Positions 1 through 8,765 are shown, numbered from the stretch's first letter. The stretch is DNA of 64,000 bases from Methanocorpusculum vombati (GCF_026891935.1 NZ_JAPTGC010000004.1:1-64000); one strand, 5' to 3'. Notes: a model not told the origin generated them from the sequence alone. Numbers and translations: made by a program.

Positions 1-35
1 TGTTGCAGGATACGGGATGAGTGGGAGCTTCGCGA

Positions 36-113
36 GCATTTGCCGTCGCGCTTGCGACAGCAACGCCGCCCGCCCAGCTCTGGGCGGGATGGCGAGCGAC
101 GAAGAGCAAATGC
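36..113. repeat. Nested inverted repeat; no gene in 1-267
   Basis: Positions 36-43 (GCATTTGC) pair with 106-113 (GCAAATGC), and inside them 69-76 (CCCGCCCA) pair perfectly with 81-88 (TGGGCGGG). This could fold as a long branched hairpin. I see no convincing gene in the first 267 bases: the frames that are open there read through the palindrome. The role is unknown; it could be an intergenic palindromic repeat or the 3' end of a transcript entering from the left. Confidence 0.5.
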
Positions 114-267
114 GACGAGCGAAGCCGCGGCGCGAAGCGCCGCATCTGCGTTATCTGCGTTTTCTTTTTCAGGTATCCCACCCGCCACCAACTCACCTAC
201 AATTTTTCAGAAAAAACTACTAAATACGTTTATCACATCACAGAAAAAACACGGCCTATCGCTTCGC

Positions 268-831
268 TTACGGAACACACGGAAAAATCTGCCCCTCAAA
301 CACAAACACACTGCACGAACTCTCCCGCCACGCCGACGGCGGAAGCCCCGCCTTGATACAGGTCTGGCTGAGAAACTCCGACGGCGTCCACTCATACTCC
401 AAAGCAACCTGCGGCAGCAAAAGCCCGCTGCGGCTGCCCGCCTTCACAATCAGCCCGTGACGTCCCACCTCCACATACTGCCAGCGTTCCGCAGGCGGGC
501 AGATCAACGCCTCGGGCGGCGTAAGAACCGTCACCTCCAGACAAATATCCGCAAGCTCCGCAGGCCCGACCGGCTGAAACCGCGGATCCCGCACCGCCGC
601 AGAAACCGCCGCATCCTCCAGAGCCTCCGAAAGCGGCATCACCGGATACGGAATCCCGATACAGCCCCGCAGCTCCCCAAACTCCGTCAGCGTCACAAAC
701 ACGCCCCGGGGATGGGCAAACGCCGGAGGATACACAATCTCCTCAACCGGCTTTCGCCGTACCGCCGCCTCCACCAGCTCTCTCGCCCGGGCAACCGCAA
801 ACGCCCCGTCAGCATCCGTCAGAAGATCCAT
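268..831 (-). CDS. AMMECR1-domain protein
   Basis: A 187-residue protein matching the AMMECR1 family over its whole length. It has the family's hallmark LRGCIG segment at about residues 54-59, preceded by HPRGVFVTL, and a later segment around RDPRFQPV. Family members are cytoplasmic and widespread in archaea; biochemical function is not settled, though radical-SAM partners and roles in chemistry on protein or lipid substrates have been suggested. The gene stands downstream of the phosphoesterase on the same strand, 35 bp apart, so co-transcription is possible. Length is normal for the family. Function is inference only; family call is firm. Confidence 0.85.
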   Translation of the reverse strand: MDLLTDADGAFAVARARELVEAAVRRKPVEEIVYPPAFAHPRGVFVTLTEFGELRGCIGIPYPVMPLSEALEDAAVSAAVRDPRFQPVGPAELADICLEVTVLTPPEALICPPAERWQYVEVGRHGLIVKAGSRSGLLLPQVALEYEWTPSEFLSQTCIKAGLPPSAWRESSCSVFVFEGQIFPCVP

Positions 832-866
832 GATACTCTATTGTCCGGGAAAAGGTATCAATTGCA

Positions 867-2417
867 TCATCCAAGAATCCTTGCCGGAACCGCATAGGTA
901 AAACTCCCCCCGCCCTGCTTTGTCAGAACCGTCAGATACTCCGCAAACACCACCGCATCCACGGTCGTCTCCTCGATCGGATGTTTCCCGGCAAACATCG
1001 CATACCCCTCCGCACCCGAAGCAACAAAACTGTTCGTCGCAAACACCAGTTCCGTCGTGGTATCATTACGGTCAAGAACTCTCCCGCTCTCCGCAAGTTC
1101 CACCGAAACAACCCGGCTTTGCGGCACGGCCTTTGCATCAATCGTCACCCGCATACCGGCAACCTGCAAAAACCTCCCGTTCGCACCCGGCAGACAGGAA
1201 ACCCCGTTCTCCAGAGCCGCATACAACTCTGAGGGTGAAATACAGAGCAGCGTCACCATATTCCCGAACGGCAGCACCGTATAAGCATCGCCCAGCGTCA
1301 GATCTCCTGCAGGAAGATTCTCCCGCACCCCGCCGCCGTTTACCGCCGCAACAACCGGCAGACCTTCCCGTTCCGTACCCGCAAGTGTCGTTTCCGCATA
1401 CCACCGCATCGAATCGGCAACCAGATCACCGAGCGGCATCTCCTGCATCCGGACGAGCCGCGTCCCGTCCTCCCCGTTCGCCGCAAGCGGCGTTGCCGAG
1501 TTTCCGATAACTCTCTCATACCCTGCCCCGGACAGATCCGACAGATTCGCATACAGTGCCGCGTATGCCGGATCCGCAGTGCCGTTCCGGAGAACCGCCG
1601 CCGGAATCAGGGACGGCTCAATCGACGGCCCGTCCGCGGTAAACGTGATGTTGATCCGTCCGAGATTCTGGAAAAATGCGCCGGTCTGCACAATCGTCGT
1701 GTTTCCTACCCTGTCCTGAATCACCGTGTGACTGTGGCCGTCGATGATCAGATCAATCTCCGGCACCGCCGCCGCAAGATCATATGAGGTCGGGGACGAG
1801 GAGGGATCATTCCCGATATGCACCAGAGCCACAATCAGATCCGCGTCCTTCTCCGCAAGCCGGATCGTCTGGTTCTTCGCCGCACGGATCTCGTCCGTGC
1901 AGAGGAACTCCGCGTACGGCCCGGACGTTTCGGTCGTCGTTATCCCGAAAAACCCGATACGTTTCCCTCCGGTCTCGATGATGAGATTTCCGTCGCTGCC
2001 GAGCAGTGCCGTACCGTTCGGATAGATCGTGTTCGCCGAAAGAACCGGAAACTCCGCAAGTCCGGCAAGCTCTGCGGCATGTCCTGCTCCTTTGTCGAAC
2101 TCATGGTTTCCCAGTGTCATCAGATCATAGTCTGCGGCGTTCATCAGGGTCATGACTGCCGTCCCGTTTGTGGCGGTCGTAAGCAGTGTCCCCTGCGTAT
2201 CGTCGCCCGCACTTACCAGGAGGGAGTTGGGTGTTGCGCTGCGAAGGGGAATGGTGTAGGCCAGATCCGCAAGATGGCCGTGCATGTCGTTGGTGTGGTA
2301 GATGGTGATCGTTACCTCTTCGTTTCCTGCGGTTCCCATGCTTATGGCGAGAACAACCGCAAGAAGAATGACTGCCGCAGAAACGACTGCGAGATATATC
2401 CGGTTTTTCGGGTTCAT
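867..2417 (-). CDS. 5'-nucleotidase/UshA-like metallophosphoesterase, membrane anchored or secreted
   Basis: A 516-residue protein. After a short basic N-terminus there is a hydrophobic stretch (about residues 8-27) that would serve as signal or anchor. The calcineurin-like phosphatase motifs follow: YHTNDMHGHL, SAGDDTQG, LGNHEFDKG and DGHSHT, which supply the two-metal site. The C-terminal half resembles the 5'-nucleotidase C domain, with an FVASGAEGYAMF-like substrate-stacking segment. It probably hydrolyses nucleotides or other phosphate esters outside the membrane. Substrate cannot be read from the sequence: 5'-nucleotidase, 2',3'-cyclic phosphodiesterase and UDP-sugar hydrolase share this architecture. 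It probably shares a transcript with the AMMECR1 gene downstream. Confidence 0.85.
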   Translation of the reverse strand: MNPKNRIYLAVVSAAVILLAVVLAISMGTAGNEEVTITIYHTNDMHGHLADLAYTIPLRSATPNSLLVSAGDDTQGTLLTTATNGTAVMTLMNAADYDLMTLGNHEFDKGAGHAAELAGLAEFPVLSANTIYPNGTALLGSDGNLIIETGGKRIGFFGITTTETSGPYAEFLCTDEIRAAKNQTIRLAEKDADLIVALVHIGNDPSSSPTSYDLAAAVPEIDLIIDGHSHTVIQDRVGNTTIVQTGAFFQNLGRINITFTADGPSIEPSLIPAAVLRNGTADPAYAALYANLSDLSGAGYERVIGNSATPLAANGEDGTRLVRMQEMPLGDLVADSMRWYAETTLAGTEREGLPVVAAVNGGGVRENLPAGDLTLGDAYTVLPFGNMVTLLCISPSELYAALENGVSCLPGANGRFLQVAGMRVTIDAKAVPQSRVVSVELAESGRVLDRNDTTTELVFATNSFVASGAEGYAMFAGKHPIEETTVDAVVFAEYLTVLTKQGGGSFTYAVPARILG

Positions 2418-2558
2418 TGCTGGTTCTCTTGTTTTTTATGTACGGGAGAGGAGATATACTGTTCTGTCGGCGTTGTGCCCACCCTCTGAAAAATACCCGT
2501 CTCGTATAGCAAAAACAGTTTCTGAAAATCTGTACTCAAAAACGTCATATATTTTGCA

Positions 2559-3323
2559 TTATCGTATTGCCTCTTGAATTCTTTCGTTTCTCTGTTTCAC
2601 GAAATCCATATTGCAATTTATCCAGTGAATATACTCATCAACTGTTTTGGGCAATGGGTTCTGCAAAAACTCTCCATTACCCAGCCAAAAGACTACTGAC
2701 TCATAATCTGACGAAACACAATCTTGCATATAAAAGAAATCTACATATCCTTTAAAATCCACAAATAGGTCAAAGAATTCCTTATCTTTTTTCAACGTAT
2801 CATAGAGGGGACTTGGCTCATCGATATAGTATTTCCTAATACATTCTAATGTTAAATCCCAACGATCTTTTATAAATGGATTACACCCTCTTGATTGATT
2901 TATTCCCCCATGCCATTTGGGAAAGATAGTTTCTCCCCCTATCGTATAAGATTTTCTCAGATAATTTTCCATAAATGATTGATAATTTGGGATAGCATTT
3001 TTGATTTCTTCAATCATGTTCCGATAACGCTCATATCGAAAACTTGCTGTAATAGAGTCACTTCCAAATCGAAAATTTTTCCATGTTAAATAATTGGAAC
3101 CTGATCCAATCGATAGCTCCATATTTTCTCCATTGGGCAATTTTTTGCTCCATAACAGCTGATGGTATTTTTGTAATGTTTTACTACTTGTATCTGGGTC
3201 GTTATTTCCGGCACCAAGCCCATTGTTATTATTCCAAAAGTTTTCCCAATATCTGGGTGTATCAGTAGTAAAATCAAATTGAATGTCGATATCTCTCTTA
3301 TGTAGATTCTCCATCTCTAACAC
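2559..3323 (-). CDS. Uncharacterised AT-rich protein (resembles DUF6994)
   Basis: A 254-residue soluble protein with no signal peptide. From memory it resembles the uncharacterised DUF6994 family, which shares an N-terminal FDFTTDTPRYW-like segment and a central RDRWDLTLECIRKYY-like segment; here they appear as FDFTTDTPRYWENFW and KDRWDLTLECIRKYY. No catalytic motif is evident. The gene and the 300 bases upstream are clearly more AT-rich than the flanking genes, which suggests recent acquisition. A second possible start lies three codons downstream (MENLHK). Function unknown. Confidence 0.7.
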   Translation of the reverse strand: MLEMENLHKRDIDIQFDFTTDTPRYWENFWNNNNGLGAGNNDPDTSSKTLQKYHQLLWSKKLPNGENMELSIGSGSNYLTWKNFRFGSDSITASFRYERYRNMIEEIKNAIPNYQSFMENYLRKSYTIGGETIFPKWHGGINQSRGCNPFIKDRWDLTLECIRKYYIDEPSPLYDTLKKDKEFFDLFVDFKGYVDFFYMQDCVSSDYESVVFWLGNGEFLQNPLPKTVDEYIHWINCNMDFVKQRNERIQEAIR

Positions 3324-3637
3324 ATCCTCGAGTTTTAATCCGTCAATTTGTATTTATTGTAGTCAATATTCGTGAACTGGTCTATTAATTTGTCGGTTAA
3401 ATTCATTTAGAAAAAGTCATCTTAATATGAGAGAGAAACAGACCAGAAAGAAAAGATGAACGTTCATCATGGTTGAAGAATTTCTGCGACTTACACTTAT
3501 TTCAAATAAATTCACGTGTCAATGACTCTCAGATACTAAATTTGACTCCCTGTAAACATTATGGACGCGTTTGGACTTTTGGGATAGAGCCCTTTTCGTC
3601 ATCATCTTGATAACCCCCTGACACTAATATAACAGGT
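3324..3637. other. AT-rich intergenic region with one palindrome
   Basis: No gene is seen. The region holds a perfect 14-bp palindrome, GATGAACGTTCATC, at 3455-3468, and shares the AT-rich composition of the orphan gene to its left. The promoter of rnpB should lie at the right end, but no clean TATA box stands out; CTAATATAAC at 3624-3633 sits too close to the RNA start to be the main box. Confidence 0.4.
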
Positions 3638-3959
3638 ACGTGAGAGGGAGCATGCGGCCGACGGTGATCATTTCGGGATCGCTGAGGAAAGTCCTCCCAC
3701 CATTCAGGTAACGCAGCCGTGTGCAAGCACGGGTGGCGAGAGTCACGGCTCTGGAACAGAAACGACACGTCCTTCGCGGAGCAATGAGACGGTACCTAAC
3801 CCGTCGAGCGCTGAGGCGAAGGGATCGATGGAACGGCGAATCCCTGCGGGTGCAAGTCGAAACAGGATCTGCGTGCGGCGCCTGAACGCCATGATCCAGG
3901 TACGACGCTTAGCCGAATGCCGCAACGAACAGGAGGAGGCTTACTACTCCGACTCACGT
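3638..3959 (+). ncRNA. rnpB: RNase P RNA (archaeal type)
   Basis: The segment carries the universal RNase P landmarks: GAGGAAAGTCC (CR-I, near 3683) close to the 5' end, a central block ending in AAGTCGAAACAGGATC, and AGGAGGCTTAC (CR-V side of P4) close to the 3' end. Ends were set by a perfect 7-bp P1 stem: ACGTGAG at 3638-3644 pairs with CTCACGT at 3953-3959. The length of 322 nt fits archaeal type A RNAs. It matures the 5' ends of tRNAs. A T-rich stretch (GTTTTTCGTAGTTCTTTTTCC) follows and may act as terminator. Compensatory-pair modelling was not possible here. Confidence 0.93.
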
Positions 3960-4000
3960 TTTTCGTAGTTCTTTTTCCGTGCAGGTGTGGTGATAGCTAT

Positions 4001-4726
4001 ATGGCAGATACGTCAAAACTTGGAACGATTCTTATTCTTGCAGTGATTTGCGTGGGCGTTGCGCTCGTCGTTTCGTCAGGGATCTCTGCATGGCAGACTT
4101 ATCAGAATATTGCAGGGGACGAGGATACCACAGGTCCTTCTGTTCCACAGCCGACCATCACTGTTGCGGCGTCTCCGGAAACTCCTGCGATTCCCGTAGC
4201 CACCGTTACGTGCGTTACGCCAACGGCTGTGCAGTCTGTCTCTGCCCCTGCTGTTCCGGAAACTCCTGCGATTCCCGTAGCTACCGTTACGTGCGTTACG
4301 CCGACGGCTGTGCAGTCTGTCGCTGCCCCTGCGTCGACATCTTCTCCTTCGGCTCCGACGCCGACTCCCGCTGTAACGCCGTTTGCTGCTCCTGCGGCGG
4401 ATGATCCGGTTCTCGGCACCTGGACGGGCACGAAGTCCGTCTCAATGTTTTTTGTCTCGGCGAATGGTCAGGGGACGGTGACCTTCCGCGACGATTATAC
4501 CGGGGATCTCTCCGGCGAGTTCCATGGTGCGGGAATGGATGAGGTGTTTGCAAGCGGCTTTGTCTGGACCAACAACGGCGGCGGCAGCTATACGGGCAGT
4601 ATCGGAACCGAGTCGATGGGATTTACGCTTGCAGGCGAGACGCTTACGATGACGATCAATCCAAAAAAGCTCGGGCTGAATGCGCTGCTCGATATGGATA
4701 TCCCGGTTGAGATGCATCGCGTCTGA
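4001..4726 (+). CDS. Membrane-anchored Thr/Pro-rich surface protein
   Basis: A 241-residue protein. Residues 8-27 form a membrane-spanning signal anchor, followed by a Pro/Thr/Ala-rich linker containing two copies of a 27-residue repeat, then a compact C-terminal domain (about 145-241) that begins LGTWTGT and reads like a small beta-barrel domain. The start at 4001 has a purine-rich AGGTGTGGTGA upstream; longer frames begin inside rnpB and are rejected. Only 41 bases separate it from rnpB, so it may be read from the same transcript. Likely displayed outside the membrane; function unknown. Confidence 0.75.
   Translation: MADTSKLGTILILAVICVGVALVVSSGISAWQTYQNIAGDEDTTGPSVPQPTITVAASPETPAIPVATVTCVTPTAVQSVSAPAVPETPAIPVATVTCVTPTAVQSVAAPASTSSPSAPTPTPAVTPFAAPAADDPVLGTWTGTKSVSMFFVSANGQGTVTFRDDYTGDLSGEFHGAGMDEVFASGFVWTNNGGGSYTGSIGTESMGFTLAGETLTMTINPKKLGLNALLDMDIPVEMHRV
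4175..4336 (+). repeat. Two tandem 81-bp units inside the surface-protein gene
   Basis: CCGGAAACTCCTGCGATTCC recurs exactly 81 bases later. The units (4175-4255 and 4256-4336) differ at only a few positions and encode the Thr/Pro-rich linker repeat (ETPAIPVATVTCVTPTAV). In-frame tandem duplication can lengthen the stalk of the surface protein. Confidence 0.85.
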
Positions 4727-4893
4727 ACCCGGACGGATTTCTTTTTTTGTACGATACTGAGGTATATAGACAGTATTTTTACGAAGATGTGCGGTCGGAC
4801 TGTTCTTTGAAGTATTTGGCAGTCGGACAGGTGTTCGGCAGCTTCCCGGAATGATACTTTAATAATCCTCAGAGTAGATGGTAGTAGGAAATC

Positions 4894-5376
4894 ATGAGTA
4901 CGTTTGAGTGTACGCAGTGCGGTCTGTGCTGTCTTGGGATCGGCGAGATTGTGCGGATGGACCGCCAGATATCGAAGTACGGGTTTTATGTGAAGAACGA
5001 GGTGGTGGGCGAGACCAAAGCGGTTCTTATCACCCCCGAGTACCGCGAACTCTTTGACACCGACCACTCCATTCAGGAAGAGCATGCTGCGGCCTGCTTC
5101 TTCGTCCGCAAGCGACCGGACGGAAAGTATGTCTGCACGATTCATCCGGGCCGTCTGTTCATCTGTAAGGATTATCACTGCTGTGCGGCCCGCATCAGCA
5201 AGAACGGCGAGGAGGTTGGCCGTGTGAAAGGGAAGGTTTCGCTGGTTACCCGGGATGAGACGCTCAAAGAGATCTGGCGTGAAGGCGTCCAGAAGCAGCC
5301 GGATAAATCCCGCGAAGAGATCACCGCCCTCCTCCGCGGTCAGGGGTATTCGGTTCTGTTCTATGACGGAGAATGA
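4894..5376 (+). CDS. YkgJ-family Cys-cluster protein (putative Fe-S or zinc binding)
   Basis: A 160-residue cytoplasmic protein with the YkgJ/CxxCxxCC family pattern: CTQCGLCC at residues 6-13, then a distal group around YVCTIHPGRLFICKDYHCC. These cysteines are thought to bind an Fe-S cluster or zinc. The ATG is preceded by AGTAGGAAATC, a weak ribosome binding site. Its last codons overlap the start of the next small Cys-rich gene by 14 bases, so the two are very probably translated together. Role unknown in any organism; family call is good. Confidence 0.8.
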   Translation: MSTFECTQCGLCCLGIGEIVRMDRQISKYGFYVKNEVVGETKAVLITPEYRELFDTDHSIQEEHAAACFFVRKRPDGKYVCTIHPGRLFICKDYHCCAARISKNGEEVGRVKGKVSLVTRDETLKEIWREGVQKQPDKSREEITALLRGQGYSVLFYDGE

Positions 5377-5620
5377 GATTCCCGTTTCCGGCGGCAGTCT
5401 GCGGTGTACGGACGGGCAGATGGTGACGCCGGAGAAATGCCGGTTCTGTATGCATTCCCGCTACTTTGTGATAGATGGTGTTTCGCACCGGTCGCCCGCT
5501 CTTGCGTTCTGTCTGCGGGAACGGGTGTGTGAGGAGGTGGAGGTTTCCCGGGCGACGGCGGTCGGCTGTGCGGAGAGACGCGGCGACGGGTATGCAAGTG
5601 TGGGAAATATTCTGTCGTGA
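5363..5620 (+). CDS. Small Cys-rich protein, probable partner of YkgJ-family protein
   Basis: An 85-residue protein starting at the ATG inside the last codons of the preceding gene (14-base overlap). It has a CRFC pair at about residues 26-29 plus Cys at about 15, 50, 56 and 69, suggesting metal or Fe-S binding. No signal peptide or membrane segment is visible. I do not recognise the family. The overlap and shared cysteine character suggest that the two proteins work together. Confidence 0.6.
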   Translation: MTENEIPVSGGSLRCTDGQMVTPEKCRFCMHSRYFVIDGVSHRSPALAFCLRERVCEEVEVSRATAVGCAERRGDGYASVGNILS

Positions 5621-5703
5621 CGGGATTATTTCTCAGTTTTGCGTAATCCTGTTATCCGTTACGGCGATGAGAACTGCGGCAGTTCCGGAGAGATAAGGGA
5701 AGA

Positions 5704-5943
5704 GTGGGCAAAGTTCTGCAGATACTCTATAAACATCCCGCCTCCACCCGAAAAGAACTTGCCGGACACCTTTCCCTCTCCGCCGTTTCCCTCCGCTGGT
5801 ACCTCCGGACGTTTACGAACAAAAAACTGCTGACCACCACAAAAGACGGACACGAACTCCGCTACTCACTTACCGGCGAAGCAAAACAGATCTACGAACT
5901 CCTGATCCTCACAGACGAACCTGCCCCGCAGGCAACTGCCTGA
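5704..5943 (+). pseudogene. Orphan winged-helix domain, probable remnant of a double-wHTH regulator
   Basis: A 79-residue frame from a GTG. It begins GKVLQILYKHPASTRKELAG, which closely parallels the second winged-helix domain of the regulator at 7803-8675 (GKFLQVLYDHPYANRTELAG), including the LRWYLR recognition-helix segment and the YSLT/YSFT C-terminal strand. The N-terminal half of that protein type (signal peptide, sensor, membrane helix and first winged helix) is missing, and no good ribosome binding site is present. It is best read as a relic, though expression as a free DNA-binding domain cannot be excluded. Confidence 0.6.
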
Positions 5944-6192
5944 AACAGATTGCAGAGCACATCTTCCAACCACTCCAAAACCCCCGCTTTCCCGGACAAC
6001 AAAAGCACATATCATTTCATACCGGCATCCCCCTCCGGAGAAGAAAATGCCGCTGAAATGACGGAAATGCCACAAACTCTGATTTTTTCTCTAAACCGTT
6101 ACAGAAAGATTCTCCCCCCTCTGTATCACAAAAGGGGACGTGACTGTATGACACAGTACACACATACACTTCTCTGTCAGAAAACATGAGTC

Positions 6193-6214
6193 TGTTGAAC
6201 ACAGACTGACACCC
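6193..6214 (-). repeat. 20-nt motif copy 1
   Basis: Reads GGGTGTCAGTCTGTGTTCAA plus CA on the minus strand; exact core match. No convincing minus-strand gene follows it. Confidence 0.85.
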
Positions 6215-6613
6215 CCGGTATCACCACCCGAAGAAAAAAACGATTGCAACCCGCACCAGCGTACTTCCTGAATTCATCCTGGGAATGTATGAGCCGTCAA
6301 ACGAACTCCCCGTCAAACATCCCTTCCTGTCTGTTTCATTCCCGGAGCCACGGACAAACCAAACAGCATTCCGTCAGCATTCTCATCCCACGCAAGGACG
6401 ATACGCACATGAGTTGGGCATGTGCCCGCTTCCGGTATTTGGATCAATACGGCACAGAGGATATTCCGGGCCCGTAACGGAATGAAACATCCCTGAAGCA
6501 GACAGATTCTGACCTGTGAGTGTATGAAATAACTGTAGTGTGTGTATTATGCAAAACGCCATTGAGGCGCGTGTTGCAATCACTACCATATACTGCGTAA
6601 ATAATAATGAATA

Positions 6614-6635
6614 TATTGAACATAGACTGACACCC
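6614..6635 (-). repeat. 20-nt motif copy 2
   Basis: Core GTGTCAGTCTATGTTCAATA on the minus strand (two changes from consensus). It lies directly beyond the stop of the 6664-7164 gene, after a T-run when read on that strand. Confidence 0.8.
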
Positions 6636-6663
6636 CCAAAAAACAGAATGAACCAAACCCTGA

Positions 6664-7164
6664 TCAGATCAGGGCAAGAAGCATATTTGCCTTCTCCTCC
6701 GAAAGCCACATCGCCCGGGAAAAATGCACCCCGTCCTCCGACAACAAAATATACGACCCGACCGCATCCGAATTCGGATACCGTGTAGCCACGCACAACA
6801 ACTCGCTGGGCAGAATCACCCGGATAACCTGCACAGGCACCTGACCATCCCCAACCGCAAGATCCTGCGGCGAATCATACCGCAAAGTAAGTACCGTACC
6901 AAACCGTTTACAGTTATCCACGGTCCCCGGCGAAATCTTCAGATCCAGCATCCAGGGATAATACTGCCGCGCAAGCATCTCCATCTGCCCGGCAAGATCC
7001 TCCGGATTAGCCGGAACCGCCCGCATCCCGTAAGAAATCACCGTCAGTCCCTCCTCATCCCCGGAAGCAATCGTACTACTCTGCACAACACAAATCATCC
7101 CTGCCGCACTCAGAACCAGCAGACCCGCAAGAATAACAACAACAGTACGTAGTGAAAGTATCAA
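6664..7164 (-). CDS. Secreted or anchored protein of unknown function
   Basis: A 166-residue protein from a TTG start with AAGGAG at 7175-7180 on the same strand, ten bases upstream. Residues 7-27 form a hydrophobic signal or anchor (VVVILAGLLVLSAAGMICVV). The rest looks like one small extracytoplasmic domain without recognised motifs. A motif copy lies 52 bases upstream (7216-7237) and another just past the stop. It diverges from the secreted protein and regulator genes starting at 7306. Function unknown. Confidence 0.6.
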   Translation of the reverse strand: MILSLRTVVVILAGLLVLSAAGMICVVQSSTIASGDEEGLTVISYGMRAVPANPEDLAGQMEMLARQYYPWMLDLKISPGTVDNCKRFGTVLTLRYDSPQDLAVGDGQVPVQVIRVILPSELLCVATRYPNSDAVGSYILLSEDGVHFSRAMWLSEEKANMLLALI

Positions 7165-7215
7165 CTCTCTCAGACTCCTTATACATCATACCTTACGCCC
7201 CGCCAATTATCAGGA

Positions 7216-7269
7216 TGTTGAACATAGACTGACACCCCCGGAAACGGGGGTGTCAGTCTGTGATCAACA
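7216..7269. repeat. Back-to-back motif copies 3 and 4 forming a long inverted repeat
   Basis: A minus-strand copy (7216-7237) and a plus-strand copy (7248-7269) face away from each other around GGAAAC. The arms match at 22 of 24 positions, so the region could form a cruciform or RNA hairpin. It lies between divergent genes at 7164 (-) and 7306 (+). An AAATATATC TATA-like box starts at the end of the plus copy, about 30 bases before the 7306 start. Confidence 0.85.
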
Positions 7270-7305
7270 AATATATCTCATATCTGGAGAACTATTATTA
7301 CACCT

Positions 7306-7806
7306 ATGAACCGCCTGCGACTCTCCGTCTTTCTCATCACAGCCCTGATCTGCTGCTCTCTTATCCCCGCAGGAATCGCAGCAGACCCCGCTTTTCCCCA
7401 AACCCCCGGCATCTTTCCGGATACCGGATGGAATCTCCGCGCACAGCCTGACGCGTGTTCCAATTGTAATAATTGCTCCAATTGTATTTGCTGTGGGATC
7501 GTTCTCGCCGTTCGCAATTACGTAATTGATGGACCCGGCACGTTCGATTGCAGCCACACCGTAGACCCGGGTGCAAAAAGACTGGAGATCTCCTTACACT
7601 GGGACAACCCGCAGGAACATAACCCGCTGAAACTCCAGCTCACCGCGCCCAACGGAGAAACATACGGCCCGTACAACGACCTGCACAGGACCGGAAATAT
7701 CCACCGAGAACTCACCTCACCCATGCTCCCCTCCGGCAAATGGCTCATCTCCGTCACCCAGACAGCCGCGGAAACAACACCCTTTGTTCTTACCATCCAA
7801 CCATGA
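7306..7806 (+). CDS. Secreted Cys-cluster protein
   Basis: A 166-residue protein with a clear signal peptide (residues 1-25, ending PAGIAA). The mature part carries a dense CSNCNNCSNCICC cluster at about residues 51-63, then a beta-sandwich-like domain (about 75-165) resembling bacterial pre-peptidase C-terminal folds. The cluster suggests metal binding or a disulfide knot on the outside. Its stop overlaps the start of the membrane-bound regulator in an ATGA junction, so the two are translationally coupled; it may be the sensor, ligand or inhibitor partner of that regulator. Function is inference. Confidence 0.7.
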   Translation: MNRLRLSVFLITALICCSLIPAGIAADPAFPQTPGIFPDTGWNLRAQPDACSNCNNCSNCICCGIVLAVRNYVIDGPGTFDCSHTVDPGAKRLEISLHWDNPQEHNPLKLQLTAPNGETYGPYNDLHRTGNIHRELTSPMLPSGKWLISVTQTAAETTPFVLTIQP

Positions 7807-8675
7807 CCCGGCACACCCCCATGCAGAACCATATCGGCAGATATCTCCTGACAGGTCTCCTCCTCTCCGCTCTCCTCATCGGTATCGTTTCCGCAGACTC
7901 CTCCCCGCAGATAAGCATCAGCGGCGTTCAGGTACGCGACATCGCAGAAGACATCATCCCTATCGATGACGGCAAGGAAATTCTGGATGTGAAAGGAGCG
8001 GACGCCCTCCCCTTCTGGCGGCAGATCCTCATCAGCCGCCTGTCGGCCTCCTCGGAAAATACGCCCCTGCATGATCTGGTCCTCATTGCAGCTCCGTTCC
8101 TCTTCATTCTGCTTGGCTGTTTCTATGCTGCCCGGATCTACTCCGAAAAACAGCATATCGAATCCTCCGCCGCCCGGAAGATTTTTGCCTATATCCAGGA
8201 AAACCCCGGATGTTCCCAGAAACAACTGGTCGCCGGATTACCGTTATCCCGCGGCTCTGTCTGTTACCACCTGCACAAACTCAAAACCGCCGGAAAACTC
8301 ATACAAATATCCCGGAACGGATCAACTCTCTACTATCCAGCAGGCGCAGCTGCCGGTGACCAGTTTGAACAGACCATGTTCCAGCTGCTTACCCGGAAAA
8401 AATCCGGAAAGTTCCTGCAGGTACTCTATGACCACCCGTACGCAAACCGGACCGAACTTGCCGGATTCCTGGAACTGTCCCCGGAAACCCTCAGATGGTA
8501 TCTCCGGCGGTATGCCCGGGAAGGAATTGTCTCTGTGGAGATGGTCGAAACAGAGTGTCATTACTCCTTTACGCCGAAAGCCCGACAGGTCTATGAATAT
8601 CTCCGGGCGCAAAACAGCAGGAGCCCGGACATCTCCGGGCAGCCGGACGGATCGCCGTGTTCTGACGTCCGGTGA
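7803..8675 (+). CDS. Membrane-anchored regulator with two winged-helix domains
   Basis: A 290-residue protein starting at the ATG that overlaps the previous stop (ATGA). Order: signal-like segment (about 12-31), short extracytoplasmic part, membrane helix (about 91-112, LVLIAAPFLFILLGCFYAA), a first winged helix (about 123-185, with RGSVCYHLHKL), and a second winged helix (about 202-268, with LRWYLRRYA). The topology puts both DNA-binding domains in the cytoplasm and the N-terminal part outside. Two further proteins of this architecture are encoded at 32742 and 33792. Likely a one-component transmembrane regulator; the signal and targets are unknown. Confidence 0.8.
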   Translation: MTRHTPMQNHIGRYLLTGLLLSALLIGIVSADSSPQISISGVQVRDIAEDIIPIDDGKEILDVKGADALPFWRQILISRLSASSENTPLHDLVLIAAPFLFILLGCFYAARIYSEKQHIESSAARKIFAYIQENPGCSQKQLVAGLPLSRGSVCYHLHKLKTAGKLIQISRNGSTLYYPAGAAAGDQFEQTMFQLLTRKKSGKFLQVLYDHPYANRTELAGFLELSPETLRWYLRRYAREGIVSVEMVETECHYSFTPKARQVYEYLRAQNSRSPDISGQPDGSPCSDVR

Positions 8676-8765
8676 CCCTCCCTTGTTCTTCCCCTACCAT
8701 CCCCCTGTTTTCCTCTCCACTCCTCCAAAAAAACCGTTCTCTCTTTTGGCATCTCCTCTCCTGCC

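Larger units (their letters stand above)
5944..6663. other. No convincing gene; two copies of the 20-nt motif
   Basis: About 700 bases without a credible gene. It contains two minus-strand copies of the GTGTCAGTCTGTGTTCAACA motif (6193-6214, 6614-6635), each with an A-run to its right on the plus strand (T-run before it when read on the minus strand). Frames that are open here start inside the motif and show no recognisable protein character. It may hold decayed small-gene units. Confidence 0.5.
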
